The notes: generated from the sequence alone by a model not told the origin. DNA of 64,000 nucleotides from Cloeon dipterum (GCF_949628265.1 NC_088786.1:8804001-8868000); one strand, 5' to 3'. Numbered from the stretch's first letter, positions 1-38,500 are shown. Numbers and translations are program-made.

Positions 1-2624
1 TTTAAATTTCATTGATTGTGCCAGATGAAAGAATTACGCGTCACAAGATTTGTGGACTAGAGAATTTTAGCCGATCGAATCTCTTTTGACGCCAAGAGGG
101 GTGAATTTATTTCAATGAGCCACGAAATTTTAATTTTATAATTTCTTGCCACTTTTCAAACAAAACCAACTTAAAATCACCATACGCGGCAGAAAAGCCT
201 TCGACTTTCTTCTCAAACAACAATTTCTACTTTTTCTGAAACACGGATCGTCAAACCTCTGCCTCCTTCTGGAAAAAGCATTAAATTCCGTAAAATTCCT
301 TTTCGTCCAACTTAATTTAAATTAGTTGATCGATTAACATTTTTAAGCTTCGCAGCCCACCAGCACTTGGTTTTTTCTTGTAACAGAAAAGAGAAGAATC
401 TTTTAAGCTCTTTGAGCACGTAGGCTTGGCAGCTGAAAAAGCGTGCGGGTCGGCGCATATTTCCACACGGAGGCCATAAATTTCAATTTGGTAAAACTGG
501 CCCTTTTTCACTCGGCGTGCTCGGTGGGCGCGTTTTAATTGTGTGCATTTGAGTAATGAGCGTCGAGTGGATTTGGAGGAGCGTGAAATAAATCAGTGCG
601 CCCGGCGCGAGCGCGCCGGCGAGAGCAAGAGTGAGTTAAGTGAGTTTATAGCTCGCCACTTGACAGCAGCAGCCTTCTTGCCGCGACAAACCTCTAAAAA
701 TAAAAATATATACTCCACGCTTTACTGAAGAGAGATACGCGGACACCCACAATAATGGACAAAAGTGTTCTCAGAGCTCGTTCACCCGCGCCTGCATTGT
801 TATTTTTCTGGCTCACCTTCGCAGCGAGACCTTCGCATGGCCTGCTGAAATCGCTCTCAAGGTTCCCACACCAGGCTCATCGGTGAAAAGTCAACAAGGG
901 AGTTGTGTTTGGTGCGTGAATCAGGCACACGTGGAAATTTCCCTTTTTTTACTATCGAAAAAAATACAATTTATATAGTACAAGGTTTCCCGGAAGGAAA
1001 TAAATATTTTGCAATATAAATATACTTTCCTTATATTCAAAAGATATCGAGTTAAAAAATAGTTTAAATAATTATTCAAGTAACAGTCACCAAGAATCTG
1101 TGGTTGCAAGTTATTAATTTTCCTGAATTTTAAAGATGCCTTTTTTAATTTCGTGAACTCCACATTAAAAACGAATTTTTTGGGTTTCGCCAACGTTTTT
1201 GAGGACAAAAATTATGATAGAAGCTTCTTTTTGATTAGAGGACTTAAAAATTTCCAGAGAGTGAAAATATTGATAGCTTGTATTGAGGAAAGTAAAGTTT
1301 TTTGAAGAAATTCATAGATATTTGCCATCAATCTTGGCGTTACAGATACGTTTGGGTCAATAATAGTATATAAAATCCTGCATGTATTAGCTTAAACAAA
1401 TTGGTTTAGTTTCAAAGTAATGGTTTAAAGATCGGAAGTCACATCCACATTTGCCATTTACAAAGGGGTTTGAAAAATCCCAAGTTTGTTCAAAAGAAAA
1501 TTAAACTAATCTTTAAAGGTTTTTATTAAACAATAGTCAAATTAACAACTTTGTTTCAGTTATTTAAATTTTGCCTCAAAATTTCAATAAGTACATTTTG
1601 TTGGTTAAATATATTCGGAGAACATGAATGAAAATTTATCTAATCTAAAATTAATCTAGAGAAAAAGTTTCCTTATTTTTTTCTTGATAAAGGAACGTTT
1701 GGTTCTGCGGTTTTCCTGAGCCAGAAAATATTCCTAATTCATCCAAAGTCTGAAAAACTAATTCCTTTTTTCTGGATAAAAATACTCTAGAGGAAATTTG
1801 ACTCTGTTAATTAGTCTGATTTTTATAGTTAAATTTCAGTCAGATTTCCATGAACAAGTCTCGCAGATATGGCCGCATTAAGTAATTTCAGCGTAAATTT
1901 CTCAGTTAAAAATGGTTAACTAATAAGTTAACTGATTTAAAATAGTAAACCGTTTCAAACTCGATCCACTTTTTGAGAAAGAACTTAGTGTTCGAAGTCA
2001 TCAACAGATGACGCCGCCAGTTAACTACGATTTTAAGGCACTTTGCGCTGTGATAAGAATGAATCCTGCCACTGAACAATCTATACTTTTGTTTCTAGCA
2101 CATCAAAATAAATTATTTAAAGCGAAAATTCCAAAATGACAGGAATGAATCTAAAATCGCAGAAGCAATAAAATCGGAATCAACCGATGGCGCCATCAAT
2201 TGGCAGCTTTGAACACCATCTTTCCAGTATGATAAGCAAGGCACAAAACACTAGAATCGTTTTAGTGTCCTCTTGAAAAAATTTAATATTTTTTCATTGT
2301 TTTTCTCCCTATATTTAACATATTTTTCTATAGCATTCATAAGCTCCTTTAGCATACAATGATTTACAGCCTTCCTCTTTAATTAAAATAAATCTTTATC
2401 TTGATATCTCATCCCTTTTGAATCCTACGCGTTTTTTTAATGTTATGCCAATCACGCTTCTTGCAATCAATAAATCAGCAGATTAACGAGCGCGCGCACC
2501 TGTATTTATGAGACGCATTGGCCATAAGAGATGAAGAAAACACTCGGCCGTATTAGATGATAATTGCATGAAAAAGGCCAATGCTAATGCGCACCGACTG
2601 GAAGAGTATCCGCGGCCTGCCTTC

Positions 2625-2632
2625 TGACGTCA
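2625..2632. promoter_or_regulatory. Perfect palindromic CRE (TGACGTCA)
   Basis: Full CREB/ATF site in the upstream non-coding part of Sik2. Binding is not shown by sequence alone. Confidence 0.5.
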
Positions 2633-5600
2633 ATACGACAGAAGTTTTTAACCACCAGCTGCCCGCAGGACAATAACACACAGTTTAGTACAATGCGGTC
2701 AGAACAAAGTAGGCTTTTCATTTTGCTTTTTTAAGAATACTGAAAATTAATTCAGAAAGTTACCGATCATTTGGTTTCTTGCAGTGCGTTGGCCATAATT
2801 TAACTGAAATAATGAGTCACTTTTCAGTTTTTAATTGGTCTGTTTTTGCCAGCTGACGCAACTTGATTGCTGCGTAGTAAATTGGGTTTGGTTGGAATCA
2901 GCGATTGGTTTAATATATGTGCTCCATTTTTTCTCTTGTTACTGCTGATTAAAATGCTGCAGTAACTAAAAATCGATGATTACTTTCTGACATAAAAAAT
3001 AGAACCGCTTCATCAGTATTTTATAACTTTTTAATTCATTGGTGCAGAATCATATCATTTATTTGTAAAAGCAATTCAGGGGATTAACTTACAATAAGAT
3101 ATGTGATAACTTATATTACGTTTGTTGATTTCTCGGAAATAATTATTAATTTATGTAAAAGACTGATGTGTGAAAGAAACTCTTGCATGCCTATCTTAAT
3201 TTGAATGCGATATTTATTATTTTAATTTTTAATGACTTGTTTGGAGAGATCAAATTGAATGGAAAAAATTGAATTCTTTATAATAAGTAGAGGTCTGTTT
3301 TTTCTTTTTATTTTGTTTAAGTTTTCAAGTGTTAGAGTGTAGTATTGTTGCTGTCAATAATTGAAAACGTTCTTAAAGATTTGACTAGCTTGCAATAAAA
3401 ACTTATGACCGAACCATAGAGTAAATTCAGTATGACACCAGTCTCTTATTTGTTCAAATTCATAAAAACGTTGTCACAATGCATGTACGTTTTCGCACTA
3501 GATAACTCGCTTATAACCATTAACTAAAATATATATTTGATAAACTACTTGTGAATTATTGCATAAAAAATAAAAGTTCAATGAACATGATAATTATAAC
3601 AGAATAAATAATTTCGAGTTTGTTTTCATTTCAAATGTTGGATGTTCGAATAAATCTCCGGAACAACGATCACTGATCGTAATACTCACCCCTTCTCTTT
3701 GATGACCTGTCACTGTGCCAATATAATGCGAAAAATTCAAGATAAAGCCAGCCACATGTGTGAATTACGCGAAGTGCTGGTAAACATTATAAAAATTACG
3801 TATCAGATAACACACTCACACGCACCTTGGTTCGCGGTCTAGATTTTCCAGCCGATTAAGCGCCGCGACGAACGAGCGTAACCCAGTTTGAAAGGCGCAA
3901 CGATCTCTTGGCTGATAATCTTCTTGCCAATGCACTGTACTTGCTCTGCTGCCGCTGTTTGTCCTCGGCTGGCAGGCAGGCAAACAATTTCTTATTTTCT
4001 GTTTGCCTTCGTGTGGCCGGGCCCGAAAAAGCAGATCGCACACGCTACTTGTCACGCATTTACAAATATACTACACCTCATCTGCTCGGCAAATACACAA
4101 CGCGAGAAACACACGAGCGCGCTGTTTACTCATTAGAAAACTAACAAGAACGTCACGAGAATTATCATTCGCCTGAGAGCAGAGCATTACGCATGCTGCA
4201 CTCGGCCGCTCGACAAATGAATTTAACGCACCTAATTTGATATGAGAACATTTCAAGCAATGTTTGCCAACTCGCGCAATTGAGGTCCCAAAGTGCTTTT
4301 CCCCAGGTTAGCAAATGAGGAAAAGCTGGAGTTTCATTTTTGGAATTTCCCACGCGTGTTGTGGTTAAAATTTCTGACAACAGCCTTAAAAACTAGTGCG
4401 TCGAGGAAAATGACTATTCGCATGTAACACGAAACTCAGACTCACTCTAGACTATGAAATTTTTAGACCCTTGACTCTATTTCTGAGCTTCAAATCGTCG
4501 CGGTAAAATCAAATAACTTAAAATCATATTTAATTTAAAGCCAAAATACCATGCTTAAAGTCGTTGAAAACCGTCCGAGAGGCGTCTAAAAATTGCTGAA
4601 ATTCATGGGAAATTGCAGTTTTTTCAAATGCGCAATTTGTTTTTGTCACTTTATCTATAGCTGATGAAAAACAGAGAGAACTGACCTAGTTTAGGTTAAA
4701 GAACTGACATGTGTAGACACTTTTTCATTTCCATTTTGGAAAATTCCAGCAAAGAATTGTGTTATGAATTTTCAAATGATTCACACATATATGGAACAGA
4801 AAAATCTCTGTTGTTATTCTTGGTATTAATGCAAAAGGCATTAAAATTGAGGGTCAGGTAGATTTGTTTGTTAAGATCAACAAATGAAACTGGCGTTCAG
4901 TTCATTTTCAAAAGATAAAGACAATCGTCGTTTTCTTACAATAGTTAAAATTTTCAGTTTAGAAGGAATTACGTTTGTCAGAATTTATTATATTAATTTT
5001 GTGCAATTCTCCTTAAGAAAATGACAAGTGATAAAAAATGACGATTTCTCAAAATATCGTCTAATTTTCAAAGAAAAGCTCTTCCGTTTAAATTTCACAG
5101 TCCTATCATTTAGATAAGGCTTTACTTAGTATTTTTATGAGGTCTCTACTAAACAAATATTACGAAGATATGGGAAAACCCATCAATTAAATGAAGGTGA
5201 CTTTAATTTTTGTCTCATACGCCTTTTTTATGTACTGCATCAATTTTTCCTTGGCAAAATATAAATGTTTTTTTTTTCATCATTACTGAATCATCTTGCA
5301 CTTGCGGAATAATTCGTTCTTGATGACACGACGACTTAAGCCGGCTGGTAAACGATAAAGCTTGTCACTTGAAAAGGAAACCACGGCCTCGTCGTTTTAT
5401 GATTAGTGAGAAAGTGATTAAGCAAATCGGGCAATCCAAAGACAAGGACGCAATGACTTAAACTAGGACTTTTTTTGTTGCTTTGATAACGATTTTTTTC
5501 AGTTTTTCTGGAGCAATGATATACTTTTTCTATAATGCAATACTTGTAAATTTATATTATTTTATTTCATTAATAAATAGTGCTATTGTTTTTATTATTA

Positions 5601-5790
5601 TGAAAAAAGTAGCAGATAAGTTTGTGTGCTTTTAAAAATAGGTTCATCCTGAATTTAGCAACAATTCATAGCTCCAACGGGCATTAACTTAATCAAGATC
5701 GAAAAATAACAGTATAATATCAGATTTTGCTAAATTTCCCAAAAAGGTAAACAGTCAATCTTCGTTGTTTTTTCCTTTGATTTTGGTTCC

Positions 5791-5965
5791 TATATTTCGT
5801 CGCCATTTATCCAACGTTTTGCGAGTTATGATGAAATATCGTTAGAGATGAAATAAATCGTGATTTTCAATAGGGAGAAAGCGCTCGCCGTTTAAATATC
5901 ATGCAAACTTTGGAGCCGATTTTCTCAGTAACTGGAGTGACCCATTTTAGCTTCTCTTTCAGTAA
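5791..5965 (+). repeat. Dispersed repeat, copy 1
   Basis: Shares an alignable stretch of roughly 170 bp with 51767-51935: ATCCAACG near the start, then TGATTTTCAATAGG and GCGCTC, then ATGCAAACTTTGGAGC and ATTTTCTCAG in the same order and spacing. No coding potential. Ends are not sharply defined. Confidence 0.75.
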
Positions 5966-6568
5966 GGGCAAAACTTATTTTACAGAATATTTTCGTTTAA
6001 ATTCTCTTGAAGGATTCAATAACATCGATGACGTGTAACTTATCTTTCACACAAAGAAGAGAATTAGCTTCTCGAGATTGTGTTGCCATCATCAAAAACA
6101 AGTACATACGTGACTTGCGGACCGATTTGTTGACAGAGTGTTTGTTTTGTTTATTCACGCGCGAATATAGTATTACGAATTGAGAGCGGCCGCGGCGATA
6201 TCCGTTATCATTCACTGCTGGGTTGCACGAGTTCGCGGCGTGCGCTGCAGTCGCGAGATGCAAAACACACGAGTTCAATGTCAAACTGCCGACACTCGGC
6301 GCCAGAGTCTAAAATTAGCGAACGCGCTATTTTGTATAGTGTAAATTTATCCGGGCGGCCGGCCGGATAGGCGCAACGAAAATTAATTTGGCCTGGACTC
6401 TGGCAACAAACACGACCCGAGCTAGGGCCAGCTCACCTGCTTCTATATGCAATTAGCAATTGTTTATGCCGACCGGGTCGCGCCTGCAAACACACCAACT
6501 TGTGTGGAACTTCTCAAAGCCGCGGCAGACAGCGTGACGTTCTGCATCTTTTTTGCATATTTGACTCT

Positions 6569-6569
<1 letters not shown>

Positions 6570-6651
<82 letters not shown>

Positions 6652-6652
6652 T
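6570..6652 (+). repeat. (CT)n microsatellite
   Basis: Pure CT run to 6641, then a slightly interrupted tail to 6652. It creates Ser-Leu and Arg-Glu ORFs in several frames that are not genes. Confidence 0.99.
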
Positions 6653-9304
6653 ACTGCTGGTAATTTTAGCTCTGTTTGTGTTAGCAGCGCGCGAGAAAGG
6701 ATTCGCCGCTCCAAGTGGATTTTAATTCGCCAACTTTAGTGCTTTCTCAATCGGTTCGCCAACTCCTATCTCACAATCAGTCCGAAATTGGTATATTTGA
6801 CTTTATAAGCTTTATTTTGCTAATAACTTTTTCTCTGTTACCTGTAATTTTCAAACAGATTTTCTGAATTTTCAAATTTGAAAGTAAAAAAGGTTGATTC
6901 ATTCGATTCATTTGGCATTTACGAGCTTATTGAGACTTTTTATTTGTTTGGAAGCCAATTCCCAGTGCGGAGGGTGTATTGATTTCCATGTTAAATTACT
7001 TTGAGAGTACGTTGACCCTTTTCCAGTATCTCGACGATGTGCTGTAAATTATTCAGGTTTTTCTATCGCAAAATATTTGCATCTGCGAGAACTAATTAAT
7101 TTGGAGAAATAGATAGCAGTTTTCTTCTCTGCACATTTTGATAAAGGAACTCATTTCCTAGATGTTAAATTGCAGAAGATGAGCCAACAAATATTCTTGT
7201 GATATTTTTTATTTTTAAGATTCTTGTAGAACGTCATAGATGATTTAATGTCCCTTCTGAAATAAAAATATAAATAAATCATGCAGCCTTTTTTTAAATC
7301 AAAATGAATAGCTTCACTGCAAAAAGAAATTATTTGTCCAGCACGTTTTTTACTAGACAGCAGCTGATTTAGACTCTCAGACCTCATCAGCAGTACATTT
7401 TACCTGCAAAAATAAACTGTGTTTGACAGAGATCAACTACACTGACTCGAATGAAAAAAGAGAACAAGTGAAGTATTTTATGAATGTTTCCACATAACAT
7501 TCCTTTGAGACATCCCTCTCTGGCAAAATTTAATCTATTATTTTTCTTGGAATTTTGTTTGCTTAATTTTGCTTTATCATCTTCTGATTAAAATTATTTT
7601 TTTGCCATGTAAAAAATGTCCTCAAATCCAAATATAAAAATAGAAGTCACCTAAATCACTGTGGAAATTCCCTGCCAAGCAATATATTATTTCACTGACT
7701 GATTAGAATTCGAATGGCACTATGGGCCGAGCGTTGGTTTTACAGTCGACCAATCTCGCCTTTGACATTTGAGTTTCCCTTCTGATGGAAATTTGTGTCC
7801 GAGACACGAGCAGGGGTGGTTTTGGCTTTTGGTCAGCGCTATCGGGGGTGACGCACGGCACGGTGGCCGGTTCATCGTGCGCGTTTGATTCGCCATTAGT
7901 GCGTGGGAGGCTGCGGCATTTTCGCGAGTGAGAACGAGGCGACACACACTGCTGCGGCCGGCCGGCTATTTCGAGGTGCCTGACGCACTCGAAAACATCT
8001 CTCTCAAAACTCATCTCTGCGGCTCTAGTTGCGCGCATAACTTGACAGTTTTTTTTCCACTCGCGGGCTTGTGCGGCAGATTCGCTTGCCAATCTGCAGC
8101 TGGACGCAATTTCGACCGACGCAAACGGAAATTGGACGTCGCTGCTACTGCTTTTTTATCCGCCGGCCGGCGCTTGATAAAAGCTGAAATTTATACACAC
8201 GCTTGTTTGAAGCATCGCTGCTGGAAAACGCTTTGAGGCGTGTGCGCGTCTTTCTCGACCATGTGCGGAGGACAGTTTCGTCTTTTCCCATCTTGTTTGC
8301 TCTTTCGATGACAAACCCATGGAGCATTAAAAGTTATGGAAAGATTGTATAATTTTAACATTCATAAATCTAACCTAAATTACAATTTCAGCCAGTTTTT
8401 CGATCTCGAGTAAGCAGAAATAATTATTTCCACGGAATAGGTTAGTTTATTGGCCCATTTTTAGGTTAAAATTTTAATACAAGGTGGTGACAATCCACGA
8501 GTCACGCAGATAGTTCCACTGTCAGGGTATTGAGCAAAATTTGAAAGCAAAAATTCTATGGAATTTTCATTCACACCATCTTCACACCAAAAAAAAAATG
8601 TAAAATGATTAAAAATGGTAAGCAATCAAACCCCCAGTTAAACCCGCCGACAAGATCAGCTTTTCAGCCCTTAACAGCTGCCAGAATATTGAAAACTGGA
8701 AATGTCATTATTTAGAAAATAAAAACAGCTCCAAAGATTACGTTGAAATATAAGAAAAAGGTTTAGTAAGCAAACGAGGGCATACCAGAAAAAATCAAAT
8801 TTTAAAAAAGAAGGAAAAACCCAAACAAATGTGAAATGTCTCCTATTTTTCAATGTGCTCCAAAGCCACATAAAAGAAAGATTTCCTCCTTCATCGCAGC
8901 AAAATAGTTTTCAAGGAAAACTTCCTTTTATTTAAATTTAAACTTTTCCTTCTATTAATAGTATTTTGAACCATGCATATAGGAATGACACTTTTTTCTA
9001 GCAACTGTTTGTGGAGAATTAATTTTTTCATTCTTCAAGTAACAAACTAATGAGAGCATGCTCGGCTAACAGAGCAATCATCTGAGCACTTTCATAAAGA
9101 AGTTGCACAGTTATAAAAAGCCAGTGTGCGCCGCTACATTCTCATCAATTATTTCTATTTATAAATGTGCAAGGTGGCTAACCTTGCTGCGTTTATAAAC
9201 ATGTGTCAAGCGTGCTCGCGCGGGGGAAGGGCAAGGGCATTCCGCGCTTCATTCGACCTGACGCGAGGCACGTCGTCCTAAACCGAGAATGAGAAAAGGC
9301 CTAA

Positions 9305-33215
<23,911 letters not shown>

Positions 33216-33303
33216 GAATCAACCGCACTGCTGCTTAAATCCCTCAGTCAATTGGACACTAGATACAGTGCTAACAAAAAGTGACTCAAAAACGAGACGA
33301 GTG

Positions 33304-33462
33304 AATAAAACATAGAAGAGACGGGAGTGACGAGGCGCAGTGGGAATAAAATGTATTAAAAAAACAACAGATGAAGGTGTACTATCGCAGGGACGAACGA
33401 GTGGAAATGCAAATCGAGGTGACTGGACATAAATTCATATTCATGTGACACGTAGCAATAAA
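33304..33462 (+). terminator. Sik2 polyadenylation signals
   Basis: Three AATAAA hexamers follow the Sik2 stop at 33304-33309, 33345-33350 and 33457-33462. They suggest a 3' UTR of about 110-280 nt with alternative ends. Confidence 0.65.
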
Positions 33463-35449
33463 GAACTCGATAGATAAGTGGCAACAACCCATCAAATCTC
33501 TCATATCCAAGTATGTTATAGTGTCAGGAGGCCTCGACTCGGCGTATTCACTGTCGCTTTTAAAATAACTAAAAGGCATGACCACTCAAACAGCGAGAAC
33601 GTGAGTGGTTGCACGACACAAAATTTTTACTCATTTTCCACGCTGTCAATTTCGATTCGAGTGAGAGGCCTCCTCATAATCTTCATTGTAAACGTGCGCG
33701 CTGTTGTTGTTGTTGTTCTGCTGGCCAGAGCGCCCCGATCCCGTTTTTCAGTTTCAAATTTCTATAAGTGCAGCATCAAATATTGTACTTCTCGAAGGCA
33801 ATCAGCCGCAGTCAAGAGGCTCGCATCGAATTTTTCTAAAGCGCACCCACGTGCTTTCTCTTTGTAAACAGTTGAATATGGTAGGGAGTGTGGACAAATT
33901 CTGAATTATATTATATATTAAGAAACTTGTTCTTACGAAAAAATGCGCACCAGCTTCTCTCTCGAAAAACACCAAAGGAAGGATTTAAAAAAAAATAGCA
34001 GGATTGTTCCTATTGCGGAGCTGCCACTGCACGGTGCTTTCTTTATTTTGATTAATCTGAGTAGATGTATTTGTGCCGTGAACCGTGAGGTCAAGGAAGA
34101 CAAGTTCGCCAATTTTTCAACACGAAAATATACATCAAAGGTTTTTACGCAGAAAATAACATCCGATAAACAAACATAAAAATTTATGAGTTTCCCACAT
34201 TTTTCTGAAATTGACCCTGATCAGTTTTATTTGTCGCACAAGTTTAAAGATTTCTATAAAAAGTTCAAAAAGTCCAAATACTTTGTGAATTTATCATTAA
34301 AAAAATCTTTTCAGTCGTCCCAGCATTAATTTTTAAACTTGCATCATAAAATTGCGCAAATGTTCAGAAACATTGCAAGGACCATTCACTTGTTAGGAAT
34401 AAATTTCATACCGAGATACTTGTTCAATTAATCTAAAAATATTATTTTCCCGCATTCGGCCAAAGATGTGGAATACTTTGCGATACCAAAAACAAAAAGC
34501 TCGCTATTTTATTTGAGCATGGAATTCCAACATTTAGAACAAAAATTCACTCTTGGGCATATTTTAATACAAAATAATTATTAAATGGATTTAATTTTAT
34601 TAAAATGGCGAATAAACAGCAAAGGGCTTTTTCAAAAGCAGTTGGTTTTCTATTTAAGGAAATCGTATTTTGAGTAAGCAGTGAAAAATGTTTTTTCGAC
34701 AATTCATTATTTAGTGAACTTAACTCTTTTGACACATTTCATTGGTGCTTCTGTAAAGGATCAGTAAAAATCAGTTTAAAAAATTATTGGCAGCTCCGAT
34801 TAGCGCAAGAGGCAAATTCACCCTACGCAATTTGTACAATATTCGCTTTCGCTGGTGTGTCATTCGTGGCGGGCTACTATTCTGCATCGACAAGGTTATT
34901 AAAATAATAAAAAAAGAGTACAGGCCCTCAACAATAAGCGCATTGTGTAGTGATCTTAGCGGGTAGGCAGCTGTATTTCTGTGTACTGTCTAGTCAGAGG
35001 GGGACACGAATTTGCCCTCGAAGCTCAGACACATTAGACGGAGTCTATGTGATAGTTGAAATTTTTGGACTCGGATATCATCATTTGATAATGTTCCGTT
35101 CCTAAGTAACACGAAAAAAAATACAAAATCCACACGTATAATTCACCTTATTAATCAGGGCGTTGCTGCCCGCATTTTTTAACAGGAAAATGTTAACACA
35201 CTTGTTTAATATAACCAAGCAAAGTTATGGTTGATTTGCTGGATGTTTCGCTTCAAGAGACTAAAATGTGTTGTGTCAGGGTAAAAATATACGGGAAAGA
35301 GGTGCGTAGAAGTGATTCAACCAAAATATTTTTACCCGCTGCACAATCCGACTACAATAATCATCTGAAGACGACGATTACGAATGATTAAAAGCAGTTG
35401 ACCAAAAATATTACGATGCGTTTGATTGAGCAAAAAATGAGAACCATTT
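33463..35449. other. Intergenic region between Sik2 and ZNF318-like gene
   Basis: About 2 kb between the convergent 3' ends. The ORFs at 33478-33867 and 33943-34179 have no recognisable domains and sit in low-complexity sequence. I see nothing else definite. Confidence 0.7.
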
Positions 35450-35455
35450 TTTATT
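35450..35455 (-). terminator. Polyadenylation signal of ZNF318-like gene
   Basis: AATAAA on the minus strand about 115 nt after the stop codon at 35570, giving a short 3' UTR. Confidence 0.6.
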
Positions 35456-35569
35456 AGATTCAGTTAGACTTACTTTAATAAATGAAAATGCATGCCAAGT
35501 CCTAGAATGAGCCAGCACTCGGTCTACATGTACAAAATCCATCTCAAACGCAAAGGTCAGAAAATTTCT

Positions 35570-38500
35570 TCACATGATTTGGGCCATGATATCCTCAGGA
35601 TCGATTCCCAGCAAGGCCATTTCATCCAGTTCCTCAATCTTCTTTAAGGATTCCACTGCAAAAAAACAGAATTAATTGGTTGGTTAGTTTCAAAAGTATT
35701 TTTTGTTATATGATATAAGAAAGCAACAACTTTACTGTTAGTATAAATATCCCTAAACGAAAGTTAATTCTGGACTCCATTTAATCTAGTGGTGTTTTTG
35801 CTTACTCAAGAGGTTATTTGGAGATTTTAAGTTTAAACTAAAACGATTCTATTCCTTGTCTTGAACATAGAATAGGAAATGAGAATTTTTACATTAGATG
35901 ATTCAAAATTAAACCATTTCACAATTTATATCTGAAAGTTTAGAGTTAGCCGAGATGAAATTTGGCTCAGACAAATCGATCATGCCATCAGGGTCAAATT
36001 GCACATATTCTGAAAGTTCTCGACTTGGCCGTTCCAACGGTATCACAACTCAATACAGAGCCCGTCAGGCGTCGTTTAAGTGGCTTATTAAAGTGGGAGA
36101 CTTATAAAAATTAAATTGATCGAAAGCTAACCTGACACCCAGGTTTGACTTTTTTATTCTGTTGGTCTTCAATGACCTCAGGGGTGACCCCAGGCAGGTT
36201 CCACCGGCAAAAATCGACTGATTGTGTAATTCGGATTTTTTCACTGTTTACCCGAGTTCAATAACACCAGCTTTTCAACCTTTGACCTTTTTTATCTCAC
36301 AAACTATAAGTTTCCCCAACTTGAAAATTTCTAGGCACGTTACTTACACTTAGGGCAACATTTTATTCCATACTTCAAAGTGTTTGCCGTCTAAATGGGC
36401 ATCTTTGGCAAACAACTGAATGATGTGGCATAGTAAAAATTCAAGAGATATTCTCATTTTAGAGAAAGCCAAAAGGCTGATTTCCCAGATTTTTCACAAC
36501 GCAGACTACATTTTTCAAGCAATTTAGTTATTTTGAAACCTCAATAGCACTCTATAAACATAATAATAAATAGAGTTCAACAAAACGTTGAAAAATTGTA
36601 GACGATATCAAATCTCACGTGGAAACACCATTCGTGCAATACTTGCGAGAGAAATCAGAAAAAATTAAAAATTGACTGGTAAAACCAGAGTGGTAAAAAG
36701 CAACTCTTTTATCCACTTACAATTAAAATATGCTTATATTTTCCAATTAAAAAATCACAATATCAGGCGAATCAACATCTAATTGGATCCCAAAATTGCC
36801 TTGTACTAAAGAATAATAGCCAACCCTATTCCTACGCTTTTCAAAGATAAAAAAAAATTCAAGTCAAGTTGACTACTTACTTTTGGGGGTGGCCTCACCG
36901 CCGTTGGTGACGTTGTCATCACCATTGTCAACCTCCATGTCGACACAGGCAGCCTGTTCAGCATTGTCGGCGGCCGGTTCCGCCTGGTTGGACGCGAGGT
37001 AGGCGTTGTACGCGTAGTACTCGTATGGGTCGCCGCTCATACTGGCCTGCTGCGCTTCATTCTCTGCCTTCTTCTTGGCCTTGAGCACCGGCATCTTGCC
37101 GATGAAGCCGAACTTGCTCTTGGGCAGCTCCTTGGCCACCACCGGCGCTGGCTTCTTCTTCATCTTGTCGATTTTGTCCTTTTCCTCCGTCTTGCGCACA
37201 ATGTAGGGCGGCGGCGACGACGGGATCTCCACCCACTTCCTCATCTCCCTCTTTGGCGGCGTCGACGCGCTCCTCGAGCGTCTGCTGCGGCGCCGGTCGC
37301 GGCTCCGACTGCGCTTGTCCCTGCTGCGGCTGCGTCTGTCTCGCGCCCGGACGCCGCGGGCTCTGCGTCGAGCTAACAATGGTTTTAGACTCGTGTCAGG
37401 TTTGCTGTTCATCATTTGCGACACACAGGTTTAAAATAAAGGAAAAAAGGTTCAAAGTGTAAAACATATGCGCTCCTTTTAATAGTCACAATCAAAACAA
37501 AACAGTTTCGATTTAAAGGATATCAGAAGATTGCACATAAATTGGTGATAATAATAATTTCATATCACTTGGTCTGGATCATCCTCAAAAACTGGCGCTA
37601 AATTGCTAGAAATGAAGTTAGTAAAATGACTGTTGATGTTACTTTGGCATTAGTTTGACGTCAAATCAGTTAAAATTGTAATATTCAATCCCTAGAATCA
37701 CACAAATTTAATTTAATTATGTTGGTTGCTATTTTTTGGCTTGGACATGATAATTTGACTAAAGTCAAAAAATAAAACTGAGCACAGTTGCTTGAATAAA
37801 AGCTGTGAATTTTAGACAATTCTCTAGATTTAGAAGCCATTTGAACCATAACTAAAACCATCTACATCAATCTGAAACTGTTAGAAACATCACGAAACGT
37901 GTAAAGTCTTAAAAACTTAATAAACGATGTGCAAATCTTTTGGTTTGTAGGAAATTTTTTCCAAAATAGCAAGCTGGAGTTTTCTTGCTCAAAAACTGAT
38001 TTCTCCTGTCCTAAAGAGCTTTATTGAGCCGGATTTATTACAAATTTATAGATAGTTCAAAAAAGGGAATTCTGCAAAAAAGTATTTTTAATAATTTTAG
38101 TTGTGTTCATGGCCTCTAAAAACTGTCTAAATCAGCTTGCCACAGATTTTTAACAAGGAATTGTCAAGCGTCAAAAAGAAAAATTAAGCAACCAAAACAG
38201 ACTGAGAGTGAAAAAATGCAGCCCCAAATAATATTCATTTGGCCCCTAACTCTTAATAAATTTGTGACGTCATAAAAGGTATTCAGTCAACAAATTTCCA
38301 ACTTGAATTTCTGCTACTACATAGCGAGATTAAAAATAAAATATAAATCCATATAATCATAATTTTTAACGCATTCTGTCTGATCTAGATATTTTGCGTT
38401 TGTGTTTTCTAGAAATACCTTCCAGCGAGTCAACAGAGGAGCTGCGGCTCCTTTTTTGCTTGTGCTTTTCATCCTCAGGGGCAGCCTTTTTAGAATCTGC

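Larger units (their letters stand above)
37373..38418 (-). other. ZNF318-like intron with possible alternative tail
   Basis: 1.05 kb. If it is not spliced, the frame runs 17 more codons (ending KISRSDRMR) to a TAA at 38368-38366. The stretch RKHKRK would add a nuclear-localisation-like tail. Two CREs are inside. Confidence 0.6.

Noticed and set aside
2005-2235. Two CTCF-like motifs (GATGACGCC and the palindrome GATGGCGCCATC) with similar surroundings
   Set aside because: The match to the insulator consensus is partial and the similarity of the two 51-bp stretches is only slightly above background.
6447-6739. Ser-Leu and Arg-Glu repeat ORFs
   Set aside because: They are translations of the CT microsatellite.
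7703-8092. 129-codon minus-strand ORF near a CpG-rich block
   Set aside because: Arg/Ser-rich low-information sequence overlapped by open frames on the other strand; no homology recognised.
33478-33867. 129-codon plus-strand ORF after Sik2
   Set aside because: No domain, compositionally ordinary intergenic DNA, and no splice or promoter support.
34780-35070. tRNA-like or structured RNA in the Sik2-ZNF318 spacer
   Set aside because: I could not form a cloverleaf with proper D and T loops.
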